NCBI GenBank assembly: GCA_950106755.1
Contig: OX467088.1
Coordinates: 7,300,001 to 7,364,000 of the forward strand
Direction: 5' to 3'
DNA from: Climacium dendroides
Taxonomy: Eukaryota > Streptophyta > Bryopsida > Hypnales > Climaciaceae
Length of the DNA stretch: 64,000 bases
Shown: positions 37,795-49,918 of the stretch, in pieces
Numbering within the stretch: position 1 is the stretch's first letter
Layout: each line of letters opens with the position of its first letter
Position numbers and translations under genes: made by a program
The notes under the pieces: model-generated
Told to the model about the DNA's origin: nothing
The model's input: the letters and a program-made list of their open reading frames with translations, nothing else
Databases searched by the model: none

Positions 37795-39096
37795 ATGCCT
37801 TCGCCTTTCGGCGCGTTTGGTTTGCAGGACCGACCGTTGCGTTCTTGCGGAGGAGCTACAGGGACCGCGACTGGGCAGTTTCTGCAAGGGGCGGAGCGTT
37901 CTTTCAGGGTAGCTTCTCAATTCGACGCTGGTGGTTTGTTGGACTCCGTCTCGTGCTCAAGTAACGGCGGATTGCAATGTCGCGAGCGCAATTCTCGTGA
38001 TCACGGGGTACTCCTCCATCCCCTTTCCCGCACCCGAGGGTTGAAGTTTCGGCACCACCACGAATTCGTCGAAAGAAATGGCCCACTCGGACTCTCCCCT
38101 GTCATGGCGTTGGGCGGAGGAGGTCGCGACATGGGAGAGGAGGCGAGCAAGGAGATCAGCGACACCGGCGACATGCAAGCCCAATGGAATGTCAATCTCG
38201 GGACCAGCGCATCTTCGTCTTCCTCCGACGCCGACGCAAGCTGGGAGCAGATCAGCATGGTGTTCCGCATCTGCTACTCGGTGGCCATGTACGGCGGCCT
38301 CGCGTTCGCTGGTCACGTCATCTGCAGCTTCACGGGCGTTGACCTCTGGGGCGGTTTCAACCTCTCCCCCGAAGTCATCACCACCGGCTTCGGCTACGCC
38401 GTCCCTCCCATGATGTTCCTCCTCTTCATCCTCGAGGACGAAATTGTGAAGTCCTGGGGCCCAGCTCGCGCCATCCGCGACGTCGAAGACGAGGAGCTTC
38501 TGGACTTCTTCTCCGGAATGTCGCCCTGGCAATTCCCCTTCGTAGTCGCCTCAGGCGCCATCGCGGAGGAGCTTTTCTTCAGGGTTGCAATCCAAGGCGG
38601 ATTAACTCACGCACTGCAGATGAGCGACAAGGGCGTCACGGACTCAACCGTGGGGCTCGCGGCGCTGACGGGCGTGATTCCACTCTTCGTCCCGTTCTCG
38701 CAGTTCTTCGCGACTGCGCTCACTGCAGCGCTCACAAGCTCCATGTACTACGTCATGACTTCACCCAAAGATCCCAAGTACGTCGTGGCGCCCGTGACGA
38801 GGGGAAGGAACAACAGGTGTGACATCAAGGAGAGAGTCTCGGCTTGGTATGAAAGGAGGCAACAGAAGAAAATCTACTCGCCGCTGGTGGAAGGGTTGCT
38901 GGCGATGTACTTAGGGATTGAATGGATGCACACCGGGAACATCCTGGCGCCGATCATCACGCACACGGTGTACTCGCTCGTGATTGTGGGGAATGGGTTG
39001 AGGAGGATTCATGACAACAGGGAGAAGCTGCGGCAGCGGGTGAGTAAAATCTCCGGGGCAAAGTTAGCCAGGATTGAAAATCGGTTGGAGTCGTGA
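37795..39096 (+). CDS. Chloroplast-type CPBP (CAAX protease/bacteriocin-processing-like) membrane protein
   Basis: A single uninterrupted frame of 433 residues from ATG 37795. The frame is open upstream but without an ATG in that stretch. The first 100 or so residues are rich in Ser, Arg, Gly and Ala and poor in acidic residues, like a chloroplast transit peptide. Several membrane helices follow (about 150-180, 195-220, 250-265, 285-325, 365-400). The CPBP (ABI) signature is present as EELFFR at 258-263, and the later conserved His lies in APIITHTVYS (His 390). A KKIYSPLVEGLLAMYLGIEW stretch matches plant homologues I recall as the At1g14270 type. Members may be glutamic-type intramembrane proteases or act non-proteolytically in thylakoids. 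The EExxxR and His residues are intact. The gene is GC-rich relative to its flanks and has no introns. Confidence 0.9.
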   Translation: MPSPFGAFGLQDRPLRSCGGATGTATGQFLQGAERSFRVASQFDAGGLLDSVSCSSNGGLQCRERNSRDHGVLLHPLSRTRGLKFRHHHEFVERNGPLGLSPVMALGGGGRDMGEEASKEISDTGDMQAQWNVNLGTSASSSSSDADASWEQISMVFRICYSVAMYGGLAFAGHVICSFTGVDLWGGFNLSPEVITTGFGYAVPPMMFLLFILEDEIVKSWGPARAIRDVEDEELLDFFSGMSPWQFPFVVASGAIAEELFFRVAIQGGLTHALQMSDKGVTDSTVGLAALTGVIPLFVPFSQFFATALTAALTSSMYYVMTSPKDPKYVVAPVTRGRNNRCDIKERVSAWYERRQQKKIYSPLVEGLLAMYLGIEWMHTGNILAPIITHTVYSLVIVGNGLRRIHDNREKLRQRVSKISGAKLARIENRLES

Positions 39097-42000
39097 TTTC
39101 GTGATCTCTGGAAGAGGGGGAATCTCCAACAGTTTTGTGCATCTTTAGTATAGCTTCACTTATTACGATGAAATACTTATTTGTAGTTGATAAAAGAGTA
39201 GTGAACCTCTAGTGGTTTGTAATATTTTTGACATCAACACTGTATTATATTTGGACACTCACAATCATACCATCATTAATAAACATCCATCCTCAAGGAC
39301 GCCGTGGCTTCCAACCATACTTTGCTTTCTGGTTTTCGCGAGCGCGCGCGTATGTGTGTGTTCAATGCTCTGGATTTTGAATTCGTTCTCTGGCTGTCTT
39401 GTTTGATCTTTTGTATGATCAAAATGTACCAACTCTTTCAAATCACACACTCTAGAATGATGGACGAGAATGTCACGCTGTGGTGGACACCTTCCACCTG
39501 TGAAGATGCGAGTGTAATTCAAGTTCCCCTGTGGAAATTGATGAAGCTTTGCGTGTTCGTTACTTCGTTACTGTATGTCTGGTGTGATGAGATCCTTTTT
39601 GGTGGCGTGAGTAATTCAAGTGGCAGTGAAAGCATCAAGTTCGCATTGATGGCATCAAGTGGAAGTGAAAATCCTCATGAAAGAGGTGACCACATGCGTA
39701 CGGGTTTCCATGCTTGCACTGTTTTCCAATCTGCTATGATTCTTCAACGTACTATACTCCCTCCATCCCAAAATGATCTTCTGACTCCCCTTCATGTCTT
39801 TTGGTCCCAAAGTGATCTTCTGATTGCATGTTTTGACGTGGAAGAAAAGGGTGGGCTTCTAGTACATTTAACCCATCATTTTAAGGAGTACTACTCCATC
39901 CCAAAATGATCTTCCGATGGTATATTTAATCCACCATTTTTAAAGAGTATATTGTTTCAAAGTGGGAGTTTCAAGTTTTCTATTGGTTTAATTGTTGCAA
40001 GCAATGAAAATTCGGGACAAATGGATGAATGCAAACATGTCTCAAGTACATACAATCTTGGTGTTTTTTTAATCTATCAAAATATTTTTTGATTCTTGTG
40101 TTGGTTCTTGTACATTTCTATTGTATAGATTTTTTTAAAGCTTTTCTTTGTGAATATTCTTGAGTTGAACCTTGTAAAGACACGTGGGTCACTTGTGGAA
40201 ATCATCTTTTTGGGTACAATGTGAATCATCTACTTAAAAAACTAAAAGTAGTCATTGGAGGTCAAACTATTGTGCAAGACCTTCCTTTTTCACACAAAAT
40301 ATCAAAGATAAATGTATGCATTTTTGTCCTATATAGAAGGATTCTCTGTCATCCATCTGGGTACTTCATTATACCTTGTAATCTATATGTATGTGCATCA
40401 AAACTTTTTATTGTAGTGGCTATTGAGCTATTGTTTCACAATAGATATGAAGCATTTAAGCATGTCCCTATTATAATTTAAAAGTTTATATGCAAGTTTT
40501 AGGGTTGATTAGTACAACATGTAGACTCTAACTACCTTTGAACACAACCTACACAAATAATTCATATATCAAACAATTTGTATAAATTAATCATACATGT
40601 ACAATAGGAGAAAAAACTACGAAAGCTAAAAAATCCATAAGCAATAATATATTGGCTAAGCTAGAGTTGTGCAAGGCATTCTTGAAAACCACTTGTCATA
40701 TATCTAAGTTGGAATGAACGAATAGATAACAACCCAAAATGAAACATTGTTCATTAAATTGTCTATTTGCAGATGGAAAATGGAAGTTCCTCATGCGGGT
40801 TCTTCCCTTCCCTTTTAGACTATTCCTTGACAAATCATTTTTATGTATTGTATAGTAGTTATAATAAAATATATTTCAAAAAATGATACTATAGTAACTT
40901 GAATATTTTTTAATTTATTAGCTTCAACATTTTAAATGTACACTATAGTTGGTTCCATGTTGATTTCAAAGTAATTGCTAAGGAAATACCGGGGGTCATC
41001 CATTTCGACTACTCTAGGTGCAACATCTTTATGGGGTTAATTCCTAAAAGATGGAGCATGTTGTAAAACTTGAAAGTCCTTTATTATTTATCCTCCATTC
41101 CTTCTCTATTTATAAGCAAAATTTGTTGGTTTTATTTTTCAAAAATGAAATCACACGTCTAGTATACATTATAAAATTTTCAGAATTTTTTGTGAAAATT
41201 TCAAATTATCATGAATTTTTGAAGAAAAAATGAAGGAAATTCATATCAAATACCAAGTATGCTAAAGAAATTTGAAAACTTCTGAATCGAAGTATATTAC
41301 AGATTTAAAAAGTTGGATAATTCATCAACAAAGTTGCACACGAATAAATTTAGATGAAAATCATTCATTTTTCTATATGTAAAAATCCTATTTTGACCAT
41401 CTAATTAAATGACATAAAACATCCTGTGTGTCCTTCCAAGGTAAAGGGATACACATATGTTTGACCTCAAACCTAAACTTTTCAATTCAAAAAATGATCC
41501 TACAAACAACTTGAATAAATAAGTAAAATAAAAATCTTGAAAAATCACCATAATTAGATCTTAATATTTTGAATACTAAGAAAAAATTCTTATGAAAATT
41601 ACAAATATTCAATCTATTGTCGATTTAAAAATAAATTTTTAGTTTTAGATTCTAAATATCATTGAAAAATATTGGTTAGTGCAATAGTTGATCTAACCAT
41701 GTAGATATGATATATGGATTTACATTTTACACTTTTTGTTTGAAAGTCATCATTTAATTATTATTCTATAATAGTACTCTAAAATAATTTGAAAATTTGG
41801 ATTATCCCTTAGTCTTGAAGGTGTAACGTTGTAGTAACCTCAACTAATTGCAAAATACCTCTACAAAATGAAAAAGAAGTGGCCCCAAAAGTTTTGATGA
41901 AAAAAAAATCCTTTGGATTGCAAATTAGCTCACTAAAGTTGTGGCTTCCCATTTCTAGAACAATTTGTCTAGCTACTATTTAAGGTTGGTTTTGCAAACT

Positions 42001-43424
42001 TACTATATAGCTTGCCAAAAAAAATTCTATATTGTTCATTTTGGATTCTAATTTGAGTTTGTAGTATCCCTCGAAAGAAGCTTTCATTTTGACAATCAAG
42101 GAGTTTTGTTGATATGTCACTAATAAAAATGATTGAATGGTTCAACACTTCTTTCTAAAAATTATTTTTCTAGTTTTGAGGGCCTCAAAATTGCTCATAG
42201 TTTGACTCTTCACATTGGAGTAGACAAAAGATGCTCTTAATCTTCGACTTAAATGGGGGGTTGGGTCACCAAAAGTGTTTGACAAATATGAGTTTTTATG
42301 ACTTGTAAGAATAATTTATTAGTCATTCATTGTATTATCATGCAACATGACATAAAGCTTTACCATAGAATTCTACATTAGAAAAAAGTTTGGATGTTGT
42401 GTTCTTTTAAAGTGATATCCAAGCACAAACTATTGGATGTGGGCCTTAAAAAATATAGAATAGGTACTTCATGTTTGGTCACTTTAGTGTAGATGACAAC
42501 AAATAGGAAGTGGATGTAAATGGTTAGTTGCAAAGTATCAAACCAACTCTTTTCCATTGGTCTCCAACTTCCACCCACAAATGTTGCACCCAATGTGTAT
42601 GCACCTAATATCTTACATAACAATCATGTGGCATATTAAATAGACAAAGTAAGCCCACCTACAATTGAATTACCTTATCAAAAGATCAACAAGTCATTAA
42701 CCAAATCAAACAAGTGAAGTCCAATTGGACAAGTATGTCGGATAGAGAGATAAAATAAACATCTATACAGTATACGTATGAAGATATACTTGTGACAACT
42801 ATGAAGATAAAGTGTTTTAGGAATCACATTTAAACATGTGATGTCATTAGTGAAGTAGTGTATGCAAAAGTTATGCAAAAGTTATTAAGGAACAAAGTTT
42901 GGTTCTGAAAGCATTTCTTCCACATGGGTACAAAACTGGTTTTGGAGATGTACGTATGGTATAGATGGCGGTTTAAAGTCAATGGCACATTTGGGTGTAC
43001 CTACCTTAATAGTAGGCGAGAGGCTATAACAATCTTAAGATTCCTTAAAGTTTGCTCTTCATGGTTGAATCCATCTATCTTTAACCTTATAAAGACATTG
43101 CAACCAAAATGTGGCCAATGGATGGCTTTCCACATCAATAAAGAATGCACCTATTGGTCCAAAAATCAAATCATTTTCAATAAAATACCTTTAGTTATAC
43201 CTTGGTAATAGGTCTTGTCCTTCCAAAGTCAATACAATATGTGATAGAAGGCTACTAATTGATCGTAAATTACGATAGAGATTATTTGAGGTTGTAAGCT
43301 TCACATTACAGTTGCCTTCAATCACGTTGAACTCCTAATCAGCCATTTGTTTTGATTTCAACAAATACTTTGATCTAGTTGAAAGTCTATAAGACGGTAC
43401 AAGTCTACCAGAAAGTGAAGAAAA
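39097..43424. other. 3' flank of the CPBP gene and AT-rich intergenic DNA
   Basis: A candidate polyadenylation hexamer AATAAA lies at 39278-39283, 182 bp after the stop. Stowaway-like sequence follows at 39757-39925. A stretch at about 40190-40360 resembles 2925-3080. The rest (40.4-43.4 kb) is AT-rich with no domain in any frame. Confidence 0.5.
39757..39925. repeat. Degenerate Stowaway-like repeat (CTCCCTCCATCCCAAAATGA)
   Basis: TACTCCCTCCATCCCAAAAT at 39759 and TACTCCATCCCAAAATGATC at about 39891 are direct copies, with a third partial copy GGTCCCAAAGTGATCTTCTG at about 39814. The CTCCCTCCRTCCCAAAAT start is the known end sequence of Stowaway (Tc1/mariner) MITEs. Here the copies are in direct rather than inverted orientation, so these are broken or nested pieces. 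Confidence 0.6.
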
Positions 43425-43710
43425 ACTCTAATACCGCTTGCCTGTTCTTAACCTGGCGGTGCATTACCTCATGAAATAGGAAAAAATATACAGAATTTGG
43501 AAGTCATTGTATTGAATCGAACTTGACTCATCCCCTGAAATTTGGAGCAATGTATCACCTCAAGATTGTTTATTATAGGCACTGACGTATTTTGTGAAAT
43601 TCCATATCAGTTAACAATTGCCCTCGTGGTCGACGTCTTTCAGATGGGTGAGACACTGAACTATTTCAGCAATTGCAGTATTTGCAGATGAGCATCAATT
43701 CACAAATTGC
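43425..43710 (+). pseudogene. Inverted truncated copy of HUS1 last exon plus 3' flank
   Basis: This plus-strand segment resembles the HUS1 transcript strand from the end of its last exon onward. It has CCGCTTGCCTGTTCTTAACC (exon end, with changes), then GGAAAAAATATACAGAATTT, TCCCCTGAAATTTGGAGCAA, TGTATCACCTCAAGATTGTT, GAGACACTGAACT and CAGTATTTGCAGATGAGCAT. These match, in the inverse direction, 44521-44810. The coding part is out of frame and truncated, so it is a non-functional fragment lying tail-to-tail with HUS1 about 0.8 kb away. Confidence 0.88.
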
Positions 43711-44520
43711 GAATGTTTCGAGATCAAACCTATCAGGCAAAACCAAGAGTCTTCAATTCATTTTCTCCAAGCTCTCCGAGTGCTACATTTGCATACCGTT
43801 TGAACTATTCAAATGATCCCAACGCAATCTACTCATAAAACATGCAAGCTCATTAGTTTCAACAAAACAATCCCAAAATTAATTAAAGAACAAGTTTGAT
43901 GCAGTTAGGGTTAAATTCTATTTGACAACTGCATAGAAAAGGCTCACCTGATGTGCAAGAGTGAGGCAAACAGATACCTGACATATTCTCAAGTTCCTGC
44001 GTAATTAGTTGAATGCGAGCCCCTTCATTTCTTCACGTAGGACACTTCTACCTTAACACCGATTTGATACTTGGACAGTGACGACGTAGAAACGCCAGTG
44101 TAGATATGGCATACAAGAAAATGGTTTAAGAAGCAGGGATTGTAAATTGGGGTTCAGTGATTACGCTCATTTGTGAGTATGCTTTCATTAACGATTTGGC
44201 AGAAACCATTATCGAGCCCCTGGCCGAATGTCACCACCACCAGGCCGAGAAGAGGTGTCTGATTGCATAATCTGAATTCAAGCACATCATTCACATGCTA
44301 CACCATGAAAAGACCATGAGAACATCACCTCAAACAATACAACATTGGTACTTACAAGAGAAGACATGCATATCAATATACCAGACTCGGCATTCTACAA
44401 GAGCGACCTCCAAAACCATTCACTGTCCATTCAAGTGTACACCTTACTTGCATAAATGCCTTGATATCTGCAACCGCCATTCATATTATCTCTCAGTAGT
44501 CACAATTTGAACCAATCGTG
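43711..44520. other. Spacer between the HUS1 3' end and its inverted copy
   Basis: About 810 bp of ordinary composition with no recognised gene. Similarity between the two arms fades out at its edges. It would form the loop of any hairpin transcript. Confidence 0.5.
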
Positions 44521-44772
44521 CGATGCTAATCTGCAAATACAGCAATCCTGGAAAAGAGTTCAGTGTCTCATCTATCCGAGAGACGTCTACCACAAGGGCA
44601 CAAAGAGACTTGGATATGCATTAACCGAGACAAAGTAGGAGTTTCACAACATACTGCATAGAGTAAACAATCTTGAGGTGATACATTGCTCCAATTTTCA
44701 GGGGATACATCAAATGTGATTACATAATACAAGGACTACCAAATTCTGCATATTTTTTCCTTTGTCATTGTT

Positions 44773-47690
44773 TTATGTGCTGCCAGGGTCCAGAACAGGT
44801 AAGCGATAATGAAGACTAATCGTGTTGTCAGTTTGACGAGTCCCTGGGATGAAGTACTGGAACATCATGTAAAGGCATGAGTCGACAGCTCCAACACCTG
44901 CACAAGGATTCGCATCTTAGATCCACTTTACCATAATGACCTATGACTACAAAGTAGAACATTTCACTAAAACCAACTCTAGAATACTTCTCCTTGACGG
45001 TGGTACGTTATTGAAGATGTCCTGTTGATTCTGCACAAGCCTGAGGATACACATGCGTCTCAGACTCATTATAAAATTCCGGTGACAGTTTGGCTCTTCA
45101 TATAATACTTAGCAAGCGATCAGGTAGCAATAAGCAAGCAGGTTGAATAAATCTGGAATCCCTCATGTCACAAGTCAGACTTACCACAGAAAACTGCATC
45201 AGGTTTGGTGAGGTGACACTGCAAGCTCTTTGCAAAATGTTTCATGTGTACAAACTGCAGCAGAATCAACAAACTGTCCTTATTTGCATGTCATGACTGT
45301 CGAGACGTCAACACCCGAAGCAAATTGAGAGTACCAGCAAAAAAAGCAGGGCAAATTTACAATCACTTCATGATCGGGTCCATTCAATCTGAGACCACAA
45401 CGATGCATCTCAACGCACGAAATTAGGAAGCTGAGTACCACTTTTGAAGCCTCCCCTTTCTGTAAGGCTAGCTGAAGCCGTGATGAAGAGCTGGAGGCCG
45501 AATCAGTTGAGGTCGGATCCGCTGCACAAGTTGGAAACAAGAGGTTAAGCACAAGGCGTTTCTAGATGATTAATCACCTAGTTATACGAGGACCACTAAT
45601 AGCTCTAAGTTCTCTGAATCTCACATCAACCTGTCCAATTTCATACACAGGATACACATAATCAGTACGCGATTGGTACAGCAGATCTTATGTAACCTCT
45701 TTTCAGGTACAGCATGATTCAAGTTAAGGTAAGGCACTATATGTGAAGATAAAAGATGACTAAGCATGAGACCTTAAAAACATGAGGGCGTGTCTCATTG
45801 GCTGATATGAAGGACCAATGCAAGAAGAAATGCACATAGAGAGGTGAACACATCCAATAATAATTGCATGTCTGTTTAGATATGTACCTCGTAATCCAAT
45901 AACCCTCAGCTTCCGGTACTCAGAACCAATGGAAACCATAGTTTGCGAAACCTGTAGGTGTATGTCACCGTATTGGGTAACGGCTACTTCGAGCACGTCA
46001 CCCAATTTTCCAAGGCGATCTATTAAACCTATCATCTTGTCCAAATCTGGTACTTGCACCAATGTCTGTAATTATAAGAATTCGCATCATCATAAAATTA
46101 GAATATTACGAAGAACGTAGTAAAAGTCAAGCTCCTCTGCACTCTGTTCATCTATGTACAATTTTATACGCAAATGATTCGCGAGACAAAACGACAGATA
46201 TCCAATGGCCAACCAATCTGGCATGGTTAGAATTCAAAATAAGGTTGCAATTACTTTCAAGAAGTCTATGCGCACTCCAATCCGCTCAATTCTGAACGAA
46301 AACGTTGACGGGAATCCACGACGAACCAATGGCTGTTGAAAGTATAGTCCTTCAGAGAAAACCTTACCCTGGGCAATTCTTGAGCCATGTCCAGACTTGA
46401 TTGCAGTTCCTGCACATCAGTGCGGTTCAGAGGTTGCGATATGGGAACGTCTTGGATGATTGCAGATTTGAGTCCCTGCAAGCAACAAAGGCTGTATCAT
46501 GAGCTCACAGCTGAAGAATAAATGGCAGAATGCTACAAAACTTTGAGTTTCTACAGCAATCTCCGCACAACTATGTACTACGCGACAGCTCGTCGCTCAA
46601 ACAAATCATCTCCAAATTTCTGCATGTATATCCGAGTGCACCAAACTTTCTGATTCAAATGAGGTGCCCTGTACGACTATGTACGTTCACTATGCAGTTT
46701 GTGACCAGATGTACTACACTACATGGAAGTCGCGAAATCATAGCTCAAAGTATGCAATATGCCTCAGAAATTAGATAACTCTTACCTTACTTTCGAAAGT
46801 CAAGTACGGCATTGGACGTTCCGATAAACTGGGACGCTTCCTCACGAGTTTCACCTGCAACCTGTCGCCATATATACTTACACTACTCTTCAGTGCTCTT
46901 AGCAGCAATGTAAGGTCTACGGTGAAGGCAATCCGGTCTTGATTTTGGCTTGATATTCGATAGTCATCAAAAACAATATCCTACCACAATCTCACCATTA
47001 GCACCTTCGTTTAAGGATGAAGGCAACAACAGACAACGAAAGATGTCGTAACCTAGTGGCAAAAACGTAAAACAATAATCAACTCTAATGATTAAAAAAT
47101 ACAAACTCTAATTATAAAAAGGATTAAGCCATTCGTACTACAGTAATTAGTCTTATTCCCTCAGATACACATTTGATACCTTGGAAAATTGCGCGATTGC
47201 TTGCACTCCGTCAGAATTCAGAACGTTGTGAAGTATGATCAAGTGAACCGGCGTAAGATATATATGACACGTTTTTCCTATTTTTTCGAAAGCTGGCAGA
47301 AATCCTGAGGAAGTGTGCCAGACAGACCAGGGAATTAGCAACCATAAATTACACAACAAATAATTGAATTCGAGCAAAATTCTTTGAATTTGACTTTTCT
47401 TAATACAGCGGTCAGAACACGAGAAACATAAGCTAGAGTACACGGCACTAGAAGCGAACAATCGCAGTCACTAGAACTAAGTGCACGATTTAGATGCAAC
47501 TCAGCCACTGTATTTCAATCTTTCGAAGGTTAGACTACTCACAAGTAAATTATCATAACAGAATATGCACAAATCGTCATTGAATTCCATCAATGGACTA
47601 TGTGAACGAAAGAAAGCGCAATGAAAGAGAGGACTCACGTCGTTCCAGAAGTGTGACTCCATGATCCGTAAGAAACGCCTTGAATTTCAT
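44773..47690 (-). CDS. HUS1: HUS1 checkpoint clamp subunit
   Basis: HUS1 forms the nuclear RAD9-RAD1-HUS1 ring, a PCNA-like clamp loaded at damaged DNA to activate ATR signalling. Eight exons, leftward: 47690-47639, 47304-47180, 46980-46786, 46475-46368, 46065-45888, 45521-45439, 45254-45185, 44897-44773. All have GT-AG ends and compatible phases, for 311 residues, close to known HUS1 proteins. It begins MKFKAFLTDHGVTLLERR, then FLPAFEKIGKTCHIYL, HNVLNSDGVQAIAQF, YRISSQNQDRIAF, KSAIIQDVPISQPL, YGDIHLQVS, YRKLRVIG, MKHFAKSLQCHLTKPDAV and ends IPGTRQTDNTISLHYRLPVL before DPGST. These are conserved HUS1 blocks in the right order. A short Ser-rich insert (exon 6) lies between the two half-clamp domains, where the family is variable. 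No disruption was seen, so it should be functional. Confidence 0.95.
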
Positions 47691-48470
47691 ATTGAATGGT
47701 ATCGGGAGCGAATGAAAAATCCAAAATATTTTCAGGACTTCTACGATCCTATTAAAGTGAATGCGCTCGCATGCTGAGTGTGTGCTGCGAAGATGGAGAA
47801 CATGGAGCAGCAAAAAGGCGGGAGCTCACGCCGGCAGAAGTTTTTATGCAAAATCTCTTTAACAAAACTAGCCGTTACGATAACGAACAAGGTGCCGCGA
47901 GGGAAAGACGAGGTGACTTCGAAATAAGAGTTACAAAATGCTTAAAACCCTGACCAATTCATGTGATTCTTCGCATCCTCCCTTACAAAGAACAGTCGTC
48001 GCTCTCGTCTTTCAATCACCTCCACACATCAGAGCTTCCAGGCTTCGAAAACACACGCACTCGACCGTCTCACCAATTGCAAACAGCGAAGTCATCTTCT
48101 TCCATACCCTGTCTCTTCAAAACTAGCAAAGCAAACGTACTCTAAGAAATTTGCAATATATGACCAGCAGGATTGCTGAACTATCAATGCGAGATTTTCC
48201 TACATCAAACCAGAAATCAAGTGTGTCCCCTCCAGCTCCGTGAATACTCACGCACCATCCAAACAGAGAACCTTCTCAATCAAGCAATTTGAAGAGAAAC
48301 GTGGAGAAGTAGAGCTCCCGCGCTCTTTTTTCTCCTCTTTAATATCTCCTTCTCTAATATCACTTCTCTTACCTTTGCTTCTAATTCCAATAATTCCAAT
48401 AAAAATTGCAAAGGTTATAAGTGGGTTTTTTTCAATGTCAAACTGAGGAGCGAAAATACATATTCTCAAG
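47691..48470 (-). promoter_or_regulatory. 5' flank and probable promoter of HUS1
   Basis: Upstream of the HUS1 start is about 0.8 kb of moderate GC content with no domain-bearing ORF, giving way to AT-rich repeats at about 48470. The short frames on both strands here have no recognisable product. No core promoter element could be assigned with confidence. Confidence 0.4.
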
Positions 48471-48589
48471 AAAGACTATTTTATTCTATTTTTTTATTGG
48501 TACCTATTCAAAAATATTTAAACCATTCAATTCCAAAATATGAGATGAAAGTAACGACTGATTTTATTATGCAAGTAATGAAGTTAAAA

Positions 48590-49040
48590 AAAATTCATAT
48601 AAAAATCATTTTTTGAACTCAATTAAAAAGAATTCCAAATATAAAGAAAGAAAAAGATACCATTTGTTGTCTAGAACATTCTCACATTGGGATTAATGAT
48701 TCTCAATCTCTTGTCACAGTTATTAGATTATTAGAAGTTTAGTTTTTCCATTTAGTACCACTATCTCCTTTATAATTTTTTAAAAGATGAATGTGAAATC
48801 TTTTTCCATTTTTATTCTCAAAGAATTTTCCAAAATCATACAAGTTTTGGACATATATGTTTATCTCTTAAAATGTTGAAAAATGAAACTTCATCTTTTG
48901 GAAGGGCTAAAAATATCTATTTTTTGAAGTTCAAACACATTGAACTTGCAATCAATGCAAATGTTCATTTCAAATTTGGAAAGGAAATACTTGAACTAGT
49001 TAAGTAAAGGATCTTATGGTTGAATTTGCTGCAAAATAAA
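48590..49040 (+). repeat. Dispersed AT-rich repeat family B (copy 2)
   Basis: This shares with 34065-34510 the markers ATTGGGATTAATGATTCT, CTTAAAATGTTGAAA, TTGGAAGGGCTA, CACATTGAACTTGCAAT and AAATTTGGAA in the same order and orientation, with many substitutions between. Confidence 0.8.
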
Positions 49041-49376
49041 TATAAATATATATCATGGCCTTGCTTGGGATATGAGAAGTAGCTTTAGGCTTCAAACACC
49101 TTAGATAGGAGTTAAAAGAAATGAAATAATAAATAGTTCCATATGTATGAAAAGAGGATCTTGTCCATGTTTGTTACTCTTATAATTTGGATTATTTTTT
49201 TAATGTCACTTTTACATGTAACATTACATCAAGCATTATATTATCATGTACATATTTGGTACTTTGCTTAGTTAGTTAAAGAGGTTTACACTTTATTTTT
49301 TTATCTTTCTATAATAAAAACTTCTCCTTTAGTCTTTAATAGTCTAAGAAATATACTATATAATATTTATTTATTT

Positions 49377-49407
<31 letters not shown>

Positions 49408-49796
49408 CATAAAAATATGATGATAAAAAAATTATTTGTACAATTGAATTCACAAATCACAAAGATTTTTATTGGTCTAAATTAAATAGATTTAAAATTA
49501 TTCAAATTTAAATATTCATTTAGTAGATATTTTAAATTGAAATTTTTATGATTAAATAGAAATATTTAAAAAAAATTGAATTATGGAAAATTAGTTGATA
49601 TTATAATATATCATCAATTGAAGTGATTTTATTGCAATTAAGTTGGTGCTAGATATTTTTTCACTTTCCATAATTAAAATTTAAGCATAAAGACATGCCA
49701 ACATAAAGATAAAATAATTTATGTACATAAAGATATTGGAATCTTGAATCAAAAAAATGACATCCGAAATGACATTCAAAGTTGAAAAATAATATT

Positions 49797-49918
49797 ATAT
49801 AATATCTTCATTGCTTAAAATAAAGTACATCAAAATCTTTTGTTACTCCAAAATATATAATATCTTCATTGCTTAAAATAAAGTACATCAAAATCTTTTG
49901 TTACTCCAAAATATATAA
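49797..49918. repeat. Perfect tandem duplication of a 58-bp unit
   Basis: The unit containing AATATCTTCATTGCTTAAAA and TACATCAAAATCTTTTGTTA is present twice in a row, at 49801 and 49859, without a mismatch that I can see. This is a very recent duplication. Confidence 0.92.

Noticed and set aside
38001..38532. 191-codon minus-strand ORF and other frames over the CPBP gene
   Set aside because: They are shadows of a GC-rich coding sequence; the plus-strand frame carries the CPBP motifs.
39304..39909. 201-codon plus-strand ORF after the CPBP gene
   Set aside because: Its second half is made of Stowaway-like repeat copies, there is no domain, and it lies in the 3' flank of a real gene. It is likely a chance frame.
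42924..43208. 94-codon ORF before the HUS1 inverted copy
   Set aside because: No domain, AT-rich, and no splice-compatible neighbours.
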